DNA from: G051903925 sp051903925
GTDB lineage: Bacteria; Pseudomonadota; Alphaproteobacteria; Zavarziniales; Zavarziniaceae
NCBI RefSeq assembly: GCF_051903925.1
Contig: NZ_CP173678.1
Coordinates: 806,001-870,000, forward strand
DNA length: 64,000 bases
Direction of reading: 5' to 3'
Made by a program: the position numbers and the translations under genes. Shown piece after piece: positions 7,753 through 16,766 of this stretch (position 1 is the stretch's first letter; each line of letters begins with the position of its first letter). Under the pieces are notes generated by a model, which ran no database searches, had not been told where the DNA came from, and saw nothing but the letters and a program-made list of their open reading frames with translations.

Positions 7753-8817
7753 TTACGCCTTTGGCCGCAGGCGCTCGGGGACGCCGGGGCGCAGGATGGC
7801 GCCGGGATCGAGCGGCCAGCGGGCACGCGGTGCGATGTCCAGCGGATCGGTCAGGCCCGCGGCAAGGCGCTCGTGACCGGCCCAGGCGATCATCGCCGCG
7901 TTGTCGGTGCACAGCTTCAGCGGCGGCGCCACCAGGCGCTGGCCCTGGCTGTCGGCAAGCACCCCCAGCCGCGCGCGCAGCACCTGGTTGGCGGCGACAC
8001 CGCCCGCCACGACCAGCGGCATGGGGCCGGCCAGCGCCATCGCGCGCGCCGTCCGGTCGACCATCACGTCGGCCACGGCCGCCTGGAACGACGCCGCGAC
8101 GTCCGCCTGGTCCTGCCCGGACAGGGGGCGCATGCGGTCGACCAGTTGCCGCACGGCAGTCTTGAGGCCGGAGAACGAGAAGTCGGGTTCCGCCCGCCCC
8201 AGCAATGGCCGCGGCAGGTCGAAGCGCGTGGCGTCGCCGTTGCGCGCGGCGCGCTCGACCGCGGGACCGCCAGGAAAGCCCAGGCCCAGGATCTGCGCCA
8301 CCTTGTCGAAGGCCTCCCCGACGGCGTCGTCCTGGGTGGTGCCCAGGCGGCGATACTGGCCGACGCCCTGCACGCGCAGCAGCTGGCAATGCCCGCCAGA
8401 GACCAGCAGCAGGAGGTAGGGAAAGCCGATCGGCTCGACCAGCCGCGCCGTCAGGGCGTGCCCCTCCAGGTGATTCACCGCCAGCAGCGGCAGGTCATGC
8501 ACGGCGGCGATCGCCTTGGCCGTGACCAGACCCACCATCACGCCGCCGATCAGGCCCGGACCCGCCGTGGCCGCGATCGCCGCCAGATCGCCGAAGCCGA
8601 CGCCGGCCGTGGCCAGCGCCCGGGCGATCAGGCGGTCCAGATGTTCGACATGCGCACGCGCGGCGATTTCCGGCACAACGCCGCCGAACGGCGTGTGCTC
8701 GGCCACCTGGGACAGGACTTCGTTGGCCAGGATGTCGCGGTCGCCGGAGACGATGGCCGCGGCCGTCTCGTCGCAACTCGTCTCGACACCCAGGACAAGG
8801 GGTGCTTTGGTCTTCAC
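7753..8817 (-). CDS. tsaD: tRNA N6-threonylcarbamoyladenosine transferase TsaD
   Basis: Catalyses transfer of the threonylcarbamoyl group to A37 of ANN-decoding tRNAs, working with TsaB/TsaE. About 354 residues of the Kae1/ASKHA fold: VETSCDETAAAI at the start, metal-binding histidines in NHLEGH (H116, H120), the phosphate loop LLLLVSGGHCQLL, GEAFDKVAQILGLGFPGGP, and the C-terminal VAGGVAANQVLRARL and CTDNAAMIAWAG. GTG 8817 is chosen because homology starts at once; an in-frame ATG at 8883 would add a Cys-rich extension and abut the hemC start. It is divergent from hemC, an arrangement common in alphaproteobacteria. Confidence 0.95.
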   Translation of the reverse strand: MKTKAPLVLGVETSCDETAAAIVSGDRDILANEVLSQVAEHTPFGGVVPEIAARAHVEHLDRLIARALATAGVGFGDLAAIAATAGPGLIGGVMVGLVTAKAIAAVHDLPLLAVNHLEGHALTARLVEPIGFPYLLLLVSGGHCQLLRVQGVGQYRRLGTTQDDAVGEAFDKVAQILGLGFPGGPAVERAARNGDATRFDLPRPLLGRAEPDFSFSGLKTAVRQLVDRMRPLSGQDQADVAASFQAAVADVMVDRTARAMALAGPMPLVVAGGVAANQVLRARLGVLADSQGQRLVAPPLKLCTDNAAMIAWAGHERLAAGLTDPLDIAPRARWPLDPGAILRPGVPERLRPKA

Positions 8818-8882
8818 GGCGCAGCCCCTACACCCGTCGCCGCATGGGTGCAAGGACGCACACTTGCAGGAAGAACAGAGCA

Positions 8883-9815
8883 TTGCCCGATCGTTCCCCT
8901 CATGACCGTCTCCTGATCATCGGCAGCCGCGGCAGCCCGCTGGCCCTGGCCCAGAGCGTGATGGTGCGCGACGCGCTGATGGCGCGGCACCCCGGCCTTC
9001 AGGTCGAGATCCAGACGATCAAGACCAGTGGCGACCGGATCCAGGACCGCACCCTGTCCGAGGTGGGGGGCAAGGGCCTGTTCACCAAGGAGATCGAGGA
9101 GGCCCTGCTGGCCCGCACGATCGACCTGGCCGTGCACTCGATGAAGGACATGCCGACCGTCCTTCCCCCGGGCCTGGAACTGGTCGCCTTCCTGGAGCGG
9201 GAGGACCCGCGCGACGCCCTGATCGGGCCCGGCATCCAGTCCCTGGCAGGCCTGCCGGCCGGCACCGTCGTCGGCACCGCCTCCCTCCGGCGGCAAGCGC
9301 AGGTCCTGTGCCGCCGCCCCGACCTGACGGTCGTTCCCCTGCGCGGCAACGTGCAGACCCGGCTGGCCAAGCTGGAGCGGGGCGAGGTGGGCGTGACCCT
9401 GCTGGCTCTGGCCGGGCTGAAGCGCCTGGGCATGGCCGAGCGCGCCGATGTGGTCCTGGAGCCGGACGAGATGCTGCCCGCGGTGGCGCAGGGCGTCGTC
9501 GGCATCGAGATCCGCAGCGACGATGCCGTGACCCGTGCCCTGGTCGAGCCGCTGAACCACGGTGCGACCGAGATCGTCCTGCGGGCGGAGCGTGCCCTGC
9601 TGGCGGCGCTGGACGGGTCGTGCCGCACCCCCATTGCCGGGCTTGCGGTGCATGACGGGTCGGGCGGCCTGAGCCTGAAGGCCGCGATCTATGCAACCGA
9701 CGGCCATGCCTTTGTCGAGACGGTCCGCCTGGGCCATATCGACGATGCCTCGGCCATGGGGCAGGACGCCGCGGCGGAACTGCGCGCGCGGGCATCCTTC
9801 GCCTTCGCCGGCTGA
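8883..9815 (+). CDS. hemC: hydroxymethylbilane synthase (porphobilinogen deaminase)
   Basis: Joins four porphobilinogens into hydroxymethylbilane in haem synthesis. The three-domain protein shows IGSRGSPLALAQS, VGGKGLFTKEIEEALL and HSMKDMPT. The catalytic loop LRGNVQTRLAKLERGE and the dipyrromethane-cofactor cysteine C247 in GSCRTPIAG are intact. A TTG at 8883 with AGGAAG nine to ten bases upstream gives 310 residues, close to the usual 313; an in-frame ATG at 8844 would add 13 residues unlike the family. It is followed after 15 bases by hemD. Confidence 0.93.
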   Translation: MPDRSPHDRLLIIGSRGSPLALAQSVMVRDALMARHPGLQVEIQTIKTSGDRIQDRTLSEVGGKGLFTKEIEEALLARTIDLAVHSMKDMPTVLPPGLELVAFLEREDPRDALIGPGIQSLAGLPAGTVVGTASLRRQAQVLCRRPDLTVVPLRGNVQTRLAKLERGEVGVTLLALAGLKRLGMAERADVVLEPDEMLPAVAQGVVGIEIRSDDAVTRALVEPLNHGATEIVLRAERALLAALDGSCRTPIAGLAVHDGSGGLSLKAAIYATDGHAFVETVRLGHIDDASAMGQDAAAELRARASFAFAG

Positions 9816-9830
9816 TCCCCGGGCCTGCCC

Positions 9831-10547
9831 GTGCGCCTGCTGGTGACGCGGCCGGAGCCCGACGGCTCACGCCTGGCCGAAGGCCTGCGCGCCCGCGGGC
9901 ACCAGGTCGTGCTGGACCCGCTGCTGGACATGGTGCCGGTCACGGCCGATCCCGCCTGTCTGGCCGGCGTCCAGGCGGTGCTGGCGACCAGCGCCAACGG
10001 CGTGCGCCACCTGGCCCGGCTCAGCCCCGACCGTGCGCTGCGTCTCATGTGCATCGGCCCCGCATCCGCCCGGATCGCGCGGGACCTGGGCTATGCCCGG
10101 GTCGAGCATGCGTCTGGCGACGTCGCCAGCCTGGCCGACCTGGTGACCGCGCGGCTGAGCCCCGATGACGGACCCATGGTGCACGCGGCGGGATCGGTCC
10201 TGGCCGGCGACCTGGCGGCGATGCTGCGTGCGCAGGGGCACGACGTCCGCCGCGTCGTGTTGTATGACGCACAGCCCGCCGACGCCCTGGCGCCGGCGAC
10301 GGAAGCGGCCTTGCGGGGGGGAACCCTGGATGCCGCCCTGTTTTTCTCTCCCCGGACGGCGCGCACCTTTGTTAGCTTGGCGCGGGCTTCCGGAGTGGAA
10401 GGACCTTGCGCGGAGGTGGATGCCCTGTGCCTCAGCAACGCCGTGGCCGCCGCCCTCGACCCGGTTCCGTTCCGGGCGGTGCGGGTGGCCGCGCAGACGA
10501 CGACCGCAGCCCTGCTGGCCCTGCTGGGGATCGGGGACCTGGACTGA
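9831..10547 (+). CDS. hemD: uroporphyrinogen-III synthase
   Basis: Cyclises hydroxymethylbilane with inversion of ring D to give uroporphyrinogen III. The 238-residue product has the two-lobed HemD pattern: VTRPEPDGSRLAEGLRARGH at the N-terminus, LATSANGVRHLARL, CIGPASARIARDLGY, the second lobe with VVLYDAQPADALAP, and LFFSPRTARTFVSLAR. Sequence conservation in this family is low, but position directly behind hemC and these blocks make the call safe. GTG at 9831 is the start, two residues before the family's first conserved block. It is followed by the mitofilin-like and hemY genes. Confidence 0.9.
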   Translation: MRLLVTRPEPDGSRLAEGLRARGHQVVLDPLLDMVPVTADPACLAGVQAVLATSANGVRHLARLSPDRALRLMCIGPASARIARDLGYARVEHASGDVASLADLVTARLSPDDGPMVHAAGSVLAGDLAAMLRAQGHDVRRVVLYDAQPADALAPATEAALRGGTLDAALFFSPRTARTFVSLARASGVEGPCAEVDALCLSNAVAAALDPVPFRAVRVAAQTTTAALLALLGIGDLD

Positions 10548-10627
10548 CTCCGGGCCCGGATCGCGGCACGTCGCCCATGGCCGCACCGTCTGACGCAGAT
10601 CATGACCTGTCGGGAGTAGGATCCAGC

Positions 10628-12058
10628 ATGCCTTCCGGAACGACCCAGCCCGGCGGCCCGGCGGCCGAACCGGATTTGCCGGACGTGCAGCCCGCTCCGC
10701 TGGCCGACGTGGACTCCACCACGGCTCCCGAGGGCGCCGAACCGGGCACGCCCGCGATCACGGAGCCGCTGGCCGACCCCCAGGCCCTGGGGCCAGAGGC
10801 CGTGCCGCCGATCCAGCCGCTCCCCGAGGAGGCACCGGGGAGCATCGCAGCCAAGGCCACGGCGGCGTCGCGCAACGATGGTGGTGGCTATGCCGCCCTG
10901 GCGGAACGCACGGCGCCGGCACCGCCGTCGCGCCTGGCCGTTGGCCTGTCGCTGCTCGCCCTGGCGGTGGCGCTTGGCGTTGGCGGGGCAATCGCTGGCG
11001 GTCTCCTGAAGCCGGTGCCCCCGGCCGAGCTGCTGGCCGCCAACGAACGCCTGGGCGACCTGACCCAGCGGCTGACCCGCGCCGAGCAGAAGCTTGCCGC
11101 GCTGGAGGACCGCACCCCCCTGCCCGCGACGGCGACGACCTCGCCCACGGCCACGACGCCTGCCGCGACCGATCCGGACCTGCTGCGCCGCCTTGCGGCG
11201 CTGGAGGCCCGCCTGGCCGAACCTGCCCCGCCCCCGCCCCCCGACCCGCGCATTGCCACACTGGAGGAGCGGGTGGCACCGCTTGAGCAGCAGTTGCCCC
11301 CTTTGGCCCAGCGCATCGCGCCGCTGGAGGAGCGCCTGGCTCCCCTGGAAGAGGGGCTGCCGGGGCTGGAGGAGCGCGTGCAGGGCCTGGCGACGCGGCT
11401 TGACGCCATGGGCCAGCCTGCCCGCGTGCAGGACCTGGACCGGGTGCAGGAGGCGATGGCCGCGCGGATTGCCGCTCTCGATCGGACGCTGGCGGTGCAG
11501 GATGACCGCCTGGCCGCCGCCAACCAGGGTGCCGCCCTGGCCCGCCTGGCGGCCGCCGCTTCTGGCCCCGCCCCCTTCGTCGCGGCCCTGGACGCGGCGC
11601 AGGCGGCCTTTGGCGATGCCGCGCCCGACCGGGTCAAGGCCGCCCTGGCGGCCGCCCGTCCCGCGGCGGAAGCGGGCGCCCCGCCCCTGGCCCAGCTGCG
11701 CGCAGACTGGCCGGCAACCGTCGCCGCAATTCGCAATGCGCAGGCGCCAGCCGACCTGGGCGAGCGCCTGACCGATGGGCTGGGCGGCCTGATCACCATT
11801 CGTCGCACCGATGCGGGAGAGGCCGCGGGCGATCCCGTGGTCGCGGCGCAGGCGGCGCTGGAGGGCGGCGACCTGCGCGCCGCCCTGGACGCGGTGGACA
11901 CGTTGGACACCGCCGCCGCCCAGGCCGCCGCCCCGTGGCGCGCCGCCGCGGGCCGCCGCCTGGCGGTCATGGACGCAACGGCGGCGCTGCAGCAGGCGCT
12001 GGCCGCGTCGGAGGATGCCACGCCCGACGGCACTGGGCCTGGGGAGACCGGTCAATGA
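10628..12058 (+). CDS. mitofilin-like inner-membrane protein
   Basis: Bacterial relative of mitofilin/Mic60 (COG4223 type), regularly found between hemD and hemY in alphaproteobacteria. From ATG 10628 it has 476 residues: an acidic, Pro-rich cytoplasmic N-terminus, one transmembrane helix near residue 100 (LAVGLSLLALAVALGVGGAI), then a long periplasmic coiled coil in which LEERV/APLEERL-type units repeat, and a C-terminal helical domain with AALEGGDLRAALDAVD like true mitofilins. ATG 10628 is preferred because GGAGTAGGA sits just before it; ATG 10577 in frame lacks one. Its stop overlaps the hemY start. It probably shapes or organises the inner membrane; a haem role is suggested only by position. 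Confidence 0.85.
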   Translation: MPSGTTQPGGPAAEPDLPDVQPAPLADVDSTTAPEGAEPGTPAITEPLADPQALGPEAVPPIQPLPEEAPGSIAAKATAASRNDGGGYAALAERTAPAPPSRLAVGLSLLALAVALGVGGAIAGGLLKPVPPAELLAANERLGDLTQRLTRAEQKLAALEDRTPLPATATTSPTATTPAATDPDLLRRLAALEARLAEPAPPPPPDPRIATLEERVAPLEQQLPPLAQRIAPLEERLAPLEEGLPGLEERVQGLATRLDAMGQPARVQDLDRVQEAMAARIAALDRTLAVQDDRLAAANQGAALARLAAAASGPAPFVAALDAAQAAFGDAAPDRVKAALAAARPAAEAGAPPLAQLRADWPATVAAIRNAQAPADLGERLTDGLGGLITIRRTDAGEAAGDPVVAAQAALEGGDLRAALDAVDTLDTAAAQAAAPWRAAAGRRLAVMDATAALQQALAASEDATPDGTGPGETGQ

Positions 12059-13476
12059 CCCGCCTGCTGTTCTGGTTCGTCGTCGTCGTCCTGATCGCGC
12101 TGAGTGCCGCCCTGCTGGCCGACAATCCCGGCCGCGTCGTCGTCGACTGGCAGGGTTGGCAGGTCGAGACCAATGTGGGTGTGGTCGCGGTGGGCTTCCT
12201 GCTGGGTGTCATCCTGCTGGGCGCGCTGGCGACCGCTCTGCGCGCGCTGCTGCGCGGGCCGCGCACCTGGCACCGCTGGCGCCGCCGCCAGGACCAGCGC
12301 CGGGGCGAGCGCGCCCTGGTCGATGGCCTGTCGGCCCTGGCCGCCGGCGACCTGAAGGAAGCGCGGGCCCGCGCGGACGAGGCCAAGCGCCTGCTGGGCA
12401 ATCCCCCCGTCGCCCGCCTGCTGGCCGCCCAGGCCGCGCAGCTGTCCGACGAGCCCGAGATCGCGACACGCGAGTACGAGGCCCTGCGCCAGGCCAGCGC
12501 CACGGAGTTCCTGGGCCTGCGCGGCCTGATCGCCCAGGCCCGCCGGCGCGGCGATGACGAGACGGCGCTGGCCCTGGCAGAGCGCGCCGGCACCTTGCGC
12601 CCCCGCTCGGCCTGGAGCACGGGCGAGCTGTTCGCCCTGCAGGCAGCACCCGGCCACTGGCACGAGGCGGAGCGCACGCTGGAGCGTGCGAGGCGCCGGC
12701 AGAGCCTGCCGGCGCAGGACGTCCGGCACCGCCGCGCCATCGTCCTGCTGGGCCGGGCCCGCGACTGCGCTGGCGTCGGACTGATCTCGGATGCGCTGAC
12801 CCTGTCGCGCCAGGCGCTGGACGTCGAGCCCGACCTGGTTCCCGCGGCCTTGCTGTCGGCGCGCCTGCTCGGCGAACAGAAGCGCGGCCGCAAGGCGCAG
12901 AAGGTGCTGGAAAAGGCGTGGCGGGCCGTCGGCCATCCCGAACTGGCCGCCGCGTGGCGCGCGCTGGGCGATGACGAGGCCCCGGTGGTGCTGCGCCTGG
13001 CGCGGATGCAGGCCTTCGCCTCGCTGCGTCCCGACGATCCGGAGGCGACGCTGGTCCTGGGCGAGGCGGCCCTGGCCTGGGGCGATTTCGAGCGGGCGCG
13101 CCGCGAGCTGGAAGCGGTGGAGGCCAGGCGCCCGTCGCCCCGCCTGTACCGCCTGCTGGCCGAGCTGGAACGCCAGGAGCGCGACGACACCGTGGCGGCC
13201 GCCCATTGGCTGGCGCGCGTGGCGACGGCACCGCCCGACCCGCGCTGGGTCTGCCAAGCCTGCAACCATGCCGAACCGGCCTGGTTCTCGCACTGCCCGG
13301 CCTGCCAGGCCTTCGGCAGTGCCACATGGACCGTGCCCACCGCGCAGGGCGAGCTGCTGCCCATGGACCCGCTGCTGCTGGTCCCCGGCACGCCGCCCAG
13401 CCCGCCCGGGGCGTCCGCCGCGCCGCGCCCCGCGTCCATGCCACCGCCGGGCAGCCTGTCGACCGGACCGGCCTGA
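12055..13476 (+). CDS. hemY: HemY-like TPR membrane protein
   Basis: HemY N-terminal-type protein (unrelated to protoporphyrinogen oxidase), 473 residues. Two N-terminal membrane helices (RLLFWFVVVVLIALSAALLA and VGVVAVGFLLGVILLGALAT) flank the typical NPGRVVVDWQGWQVET. A tetratricopeptide array follows (LALAERAGTLRP, LTLSRQALDVEPDLVPAAL). Near the C-terminus a zinc-ribbon-like CQACN...CPAC pair (about residue 400) precedes a Pro-rich tail. It overlaps the mitofilin-like gene by four bases and the glycosyltransferase gene (TGATG), so it is part of one operon with hemC-hemD. The family is thought to act in late haem assembly, though the molecular job is not established. Confidence 0.88.
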   Translation: MTRLLFWFVVVVLIALSAALLADNPGRVVVDWQGWQVETNVGVVAVGFLLGVILLGALATALRALLRGPRTWHRWRRRQDQRRGERALVDGLSALAAGDLKEARARADEAKRLLGNPPVARLLAAQAAQLSDEPEIATREYEALRQASATEFLGLRGLIAQARRRGDDETALALAERAGTLRPRSAWSTGELFALQAAPGHWHEAERTLERARRRQSLPAQDVRHRRAIVLLGRARDCAGVGLISDALTLSRQALDVEPDLVPAALLSARLLGEQKRGRKAQKVLEKAWRAVGHPELAAAWRALGDDEAPVVLRLARMQAFASLRPDDPEATLVLGEAALAWGDFERARRELEAVEARRPSPRLYRLLAELERQERDDTVAAAHWLARVATAPPDPRWVCQACNHAEPAWFSHCPACQAFGSATWTVPTAQGELLPMDPLLLVPGTPPSPPGASAAPRPASMPPPGSLSTGPA

Positions 13477-14429
13477 TGCCCGATCTCCCGGTGGCGCCAG
13501 GTGGGGGCGCCGCCTGGCAGCGCGTCACCGCCGTGATCGTGACCCACGACAGCGCCGCGGTGATCGAGCCCTGCCTGCAGTCGGTCGCCGGCATCGGCCG
13601 GGCCATTGTGGTCGACAATGCCAGCACCGACGACACGCGCGCCCGGGTCCAGGCGGCCGGTGCCGAACTGGTCGCGAGTGCCGTCAACCTGGGCTATGGC
13701 AACGGCGCCAACCTGGGCCTGGAGCGGGTGACCAGCGATTTCGCCCTGCTGCTCAATCCCGACGCGGTGCTGCTGCCCGGCTGCCTTGAGGCGCTGGTGG
13801 CGGCCGCCGATCGCTGGCCGGAAGCTGGCATGGTCGCGCCTTCGGTGCGCGACGCCCAGGGGCGGCTGGTCCTCGCCCACGATGTGGGCCTGCTTGCGCG
13901 GGGCCGCCACCGGGGGACGGAGGGGGCGGTAGCGGCGGATGGCGACCTGTGTACCTGGTACCTGTCGGGCGCGGTCAGTCTGGTCCGGCGCACGGCGCTG
14001 GAGCGCGCGGGCGGCTTCGATCCCGCGCTGTTCCTTTACTTCGAGGATGACGACATGTGCCTGGCGCAGCGCAGCGCGGGCTTCAGCCTGGTCGTGACGC
14101 CCCAGGCCGAGGTGATGCACCTGGGCGGCGCCTCCGCCCCCGCGACGCTGGCGCGGCATTGGCTCAAGAACTGGCACTATGCCTGGTCCGAGCTCTATGC
14201 CACCCAGAAGTGGCAGGGCCGCGCCGCCATGCATGCCCGCGCGCGCAGCGGCATCGCCCGCACCGTGCCAAAGCTCGTCGGCCATGCGCTCAGCTTCCGC
14301 GGGCGCAAGCTGGTGCGCGACGCGGCGAGCCTGTGCGGCATGCTGGCCTACCTGGCCGGCCGGCCCGCCTCGCCCACCACGCGACGCGCCCGGCCGGAAG
14401 CGCCCGTGGCCACCCGCGCGCCGGCCTGA
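13476..14429 (+). CDS. family 2 glycosyltransferase
   Basis: Inverting GT2 glycosyltransferase of the rhamnosyltransferase/WcaA type, 317 residues. VTAVIVTHDSAAVIEPCLQS begins the nucleotide-binding fold; VVDNASTDDT, VNLGYGNGANLGL and LLNPDAVLLPG are typical, and the acidic FEDDDMCLA marks the acceptor/catalytic region. There are no membrane helices except a weak C-terminal hydrophobic patch, so it is a cytoplasmic or peripheral enzyme. Substrate is unknown; surface polysaccharide or lipid acceptors are usual. It is translationally coupled to hemY (TGATG) and followed seven bases later by an acetyltransferase, a pair that suggests decoration of a cell-surface glycan. Confidence 0.88.
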   Translation: MPDLPVAPGGGAAWQRVTAVIVTHDSAAVIEPCLQSVAGIGRAIVVDNASTDDTRARVQAAGAELVASAVNLGYGNGANLGLERVTSDFALLLNPDAVLLPGCLEALVAAADRWPEAGMVAPSVRDAQGRLVLAHDVGLLARGRHRGTEGAVAADGDLCTWYLSGAVSLVRRTALERAGGFDPALFLYFEDDDMCLAQRSAGFSLVVTPQAEVMHLGGASAPATLARHWLKNWHYAWSELYATQKWQGRAAMHARARSGIARTVPKLVGHALSFRGRKLVRDAASLCGMLAYLAGRPASPTTRRARPEAPVATRAPA

Positions 14430-14436
14430 CCCGGGC

Positions 14437-15024
14437 ATGGGCCTGCGCAAGCTCCTGGGGCTGAAGACGCCGTTCAACCGCCGTCGCGTGGCCCTGCCCC
14501 CGCATGTCACGGTGGGGCGCCATACCTATGGCCACGTCTTCGGCACGTTCGTCCGCCCCAGCGCCGCAGCACCCATCGATGTCGGGGCCTTCTGCTCGTT
14601 CGGGCCTGAGGTCCTGCTGTTCGGCGCGGCCGACCATGCGACCGACCGGGTCGCGACCTATCCCTTGCGCACCAACCTGTGGGCACCGCCGGGCCAGAAC
14701 ACCGACGCGGTCACGCGCGGGGGCGTGGTCATCGGCGCCGACGTCTGGCTTGGCGCCCGCGCGCTCGTCCTGTCGGGTGTCACGGTCGGTCCGGGTGCCG
14801 TGATCGGCGCGGGCGCCGTCGTCACCCGCGACGTCGCCCCCTATGCCATCGTCACCGGCAACCCCGCCCGCCAGGTCCGCCTGCGTCTGCCCCCCGAACT
14901 GGTCGCCGGTCTGCTGCGCATCGCCTGGTGGACCTGGCCGGACGAGCGGATCAGGGCGGCGGAGACAGCCTTCTATGGTCCGGTCGCCGAGTTCGTGGCC
15001 CGCTTCGACCCCGGCCCCGCCTGA
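14437..15024 (+). CDS. hexapeptide-repeat acetyltransferase (CatB/XAT type)
   Basis: Left-handed beta-helix O-acetyltransferase of 195 residues. The catalytic region resembles xenobiotic/CatB enzymes: IDVGAFCSFGPEVLLFGAAD with the downstream histidine in DHATDR, then the repeats VVIGADVWLGARALVLSGVT and VGPGAVIGAGAVVTRDVAPY, closing with VTGNPARQVRLR. It follows the GT2 gene by seven bases, so the acceptor is probably a sugar added by that enzyme; an antibiotic-acetylating role is less likely in this context. It is the last protein gene before tRNA-Thr. Confidence 0.85.
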   Translation: MGLRKLLGLKTPFNRRRVALPPHVTVGRHTYGHVFGTFVRPSAAAPIDVGAFCSFGPEVLLFGAADHATDRVATYPLRTNLWAPPGQNTDAVTRGGVVIGADVWLGARALVLSGVTVGPGAVIGAGAVVTRDVAPYAIVTGNPARQVRLRLPPELVAGLLRIAWWTWPDERIRAAETAFYGPVAEFVARFDPGPA

Positions 15025-15096
15025 GCCCCGCGCCAATGACCTTGCAACCCGCCGCCGCTGGCGCTATGGTCCGCGGCCTTCGGGACCCCCCGCGCT

Positions 15097-15171
<75 letters not shown>

Positions 15172-15267
15172 GCGATTTCCAGAATCTTGATTCCGGACCG
15201 GGCTGCGGGATGCGGGCGATTTCGAACAGATGCTGCGCGGAGCGGCGTTCCTCGCTAGGCTTGGCCC

Positions 15268-15756
15268 ATGGCTGAGGCTTTGCACGTCTTCCTGTTCCTG
15301 GCGGCGTTCGTCGCGATGGAAGGGTTCGCCTGGCTGATGCATCGCCATGTGATGCATGGCGTGCTGTGGACCTGGCATCGCAGTCACCATGAACCGCGCA
15401 CCGGGCGCCTGGAACGCAACGACCTCTTTGCAGTGGTCTTTGCCCTGCCGTCGATCCTGCTGATCTATCTGGGGTTTCACGTCTCGCCCTGGTTCCTGGG
15501 GCCGGGGCTGGCCACGGCGGCCTATGGCGCCGTCTACTTCCTGTTCCATGACGGGCTGGTGCATCGCCGCTTTCCGGTGCCCATCGCCGGCACGTCCCCC
15601 TTCTGGGCCCGACGGATCGAGGCCCATCGCCTGCATCATGCGGTGCGTACCCGGCAGGGCTGCGTCTCGTTCGGCTTCCTGTGGGTGCGCCCGGTGGCGG
15701 CGCTGCGCGCCGAGCTGGACCGGCGCCGCGTCGCCGTGGGCGAGCCCGCGGAATGA
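15268..15756 (+). CDS. crtZ: beta-carotene hydroxylase (CrtZ type)
   Basis: Di-iron membrane hydroxylase of the fatty-acid hydroxylase superfamily, 162 residues. CrtZ adds the 3-hydroxyl to beta-ionone rings, giving zeaxanthin or, with a ketolase, astaxanthin. All histidine clusters are present: HRHVMH (25-30), HRSHH (37-41), HDGLVH (94-99) and HRLHH (120-124), with hydrophobic helices between them. Length and motif spacing match CrtZ rather than the larger sterol-desaturase-like enzymes. crtE follows, but crtB, crtI and crtY are not in the window, so the rest of the carotenoid pathway must lie elsewhere. Confidence 0.88.
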   Translation: MAEALHVFLFLAAFVAMEGFAWLMHRHVMHGVLWTWHRSHHEPRTGRLERNDLFAVVFALPSILLIYLGFHVSPWFLGPGLATAAYGAVYFLFHDGLVHRRFPVPIAGTSPFWARRIEAHRLHHAVRTRQGCVSFGFLWVRPVAALRAELDRRRVAVGEPAE

Positions 15757-15836
15757 GGCGATCCGCCAAAAGGCCGGTGAACCGCCGCGCACTGCGACAC
15801 GTAGACCACTGGCGCGCGATGGGCGCCGGTTGAGCA

Positions 15837-16766
15837 ATGGGCCCGGGCATGGATCTTGTGAGTGATGCTGCCCTGCGCCCCGCCCTGGTGCTCGACACGT
15901 CGGACTGGACGTCGATCCGGCGCGCCGTGAACGAGCGCCTGGCCGCGCTGCTGCCGCACCGCTCGCGCCAGCCGCTGCTGGATGCCGCTGTGCGTGCCGC
16001 CCTGCTGAGCGGCGGCAAGCGGGTGCGGCCGACGATGGCGGTGCTGGCCTGTGCCCATCATGACGGCCTGGGCGCGCGCGCCGTCGATTTCGGCTGCGCG
16101 GTCGAGATGGTGCACACCGCATCCCTGGTGCTGGACGACCTGCCCTGCATGGACGATGCGCACCAGCGCCGCGGCGCGCCGGCCCTGCACCGGGTCCATG
16201 GCGAAGACGTGGCGATCCTGGCGGCGGTCACGCTGCTGAACCAGGCGCATGTCGCCCTGGCCCAGGGCGGCGATCAGGCGCCCGGCGTGCAGCTGCGGCT
16301 GATCGGCGAACTGGGCGCCGCGATCGGCTTTTCCGGTCTGGCAGCGGGACAGGTGCAGGATCTGCGGGCGCCGGAACGGGCGCGCACCGAGCAGGGCCTG
16401 GCCGACCTGAACCACCTGAAGACGGGTGCCCTGTTCGTGGCGGCCCTGCGCGGCGGCGCCATGGTCGCGGGCGCCGATCAGGGCGGACTGGACGCGATGG
16501 AACGCTTTGGCCGCGCCGTGGGCTTTGCCTTCCAGCTGCAGGACGACCTGTTCGACGCCGTGGGCGATTCCGCCGCCATGGGCAAGTCGGTGGGCCAGGA
16601 TGCCGGACAGCTCACCTTTGTCGACCTGTGGGGCGTCGAGCGCGTGGAGCGGGAGATCGCCCTGACCCTGGACCAGGCCGCCGCGGCGCTGGAGCCCCAG
16701 GGCCATGACAGCCCGCTGATGCGCTATGTCCGGTTCCTGTTCGCGAGGGCCGGTGCCGCAGGCTGA
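15837..16766 (+). CDS. crtE: polyprenyl diphosphate synthase (GGPP synthase, CrtE-like)
   Basis: Head-to-tail trans-prenyl diphosphate synthase of about 309 residues. The first aspartate-rich motif is DDLPCMDD (100-107), with the two-residue insertion typical of bacterial type II GGPP/FPP synthases; the second is DDLFD in FQLQDDLFDAVGD. GGKRVRPTMAVLA and the KTG of LNHLKTGALF are also family features. Chain length (FPP or GGPP) cannot be fixed by eye, but its place after crtZ favours GGPP for carotenoids. Start is uncertain: ATG 15837 or ATG 15849, neither with a clear ribosome site. It overlaps the following ABC ATPase gene. Confidence 0.85.
   Translation: MGPGMDLVSDAALRPALVLDTSDWTSIRRAVNERLAALLPHRSRQPLLDAAVRAALLSGGKRVRPTMAVLACAHHDGLGARAVDFGCAVEMVHTASLVLDDLPCMDDAHQRRGAPALHRVHGEDVAILAAVTLLNQAHVALAQGGDQAPGVQLRLIGELGAAIGFSGLAAGQVQDLRAPERARTEQGLADLNHLKTGALFVAALRGGAMVAGADQGGLDAMERFGRAVGFAFQLQDDLFDAVGDSAAMGKSVGQDAGQLTFVDLWGVERVEREIALTLDQAAAALEPQGHDSPLMRYVRFLFARAGAAG

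Noticed and set aside
11967..14510. Very long minus-strand open frame opposite the mitofilin/hemY/GT2 genes
   Set aside because: It is an antisense shadow produced by the high GC content; the plus strand encodes three recognisable, overlapping genes with good family matches.
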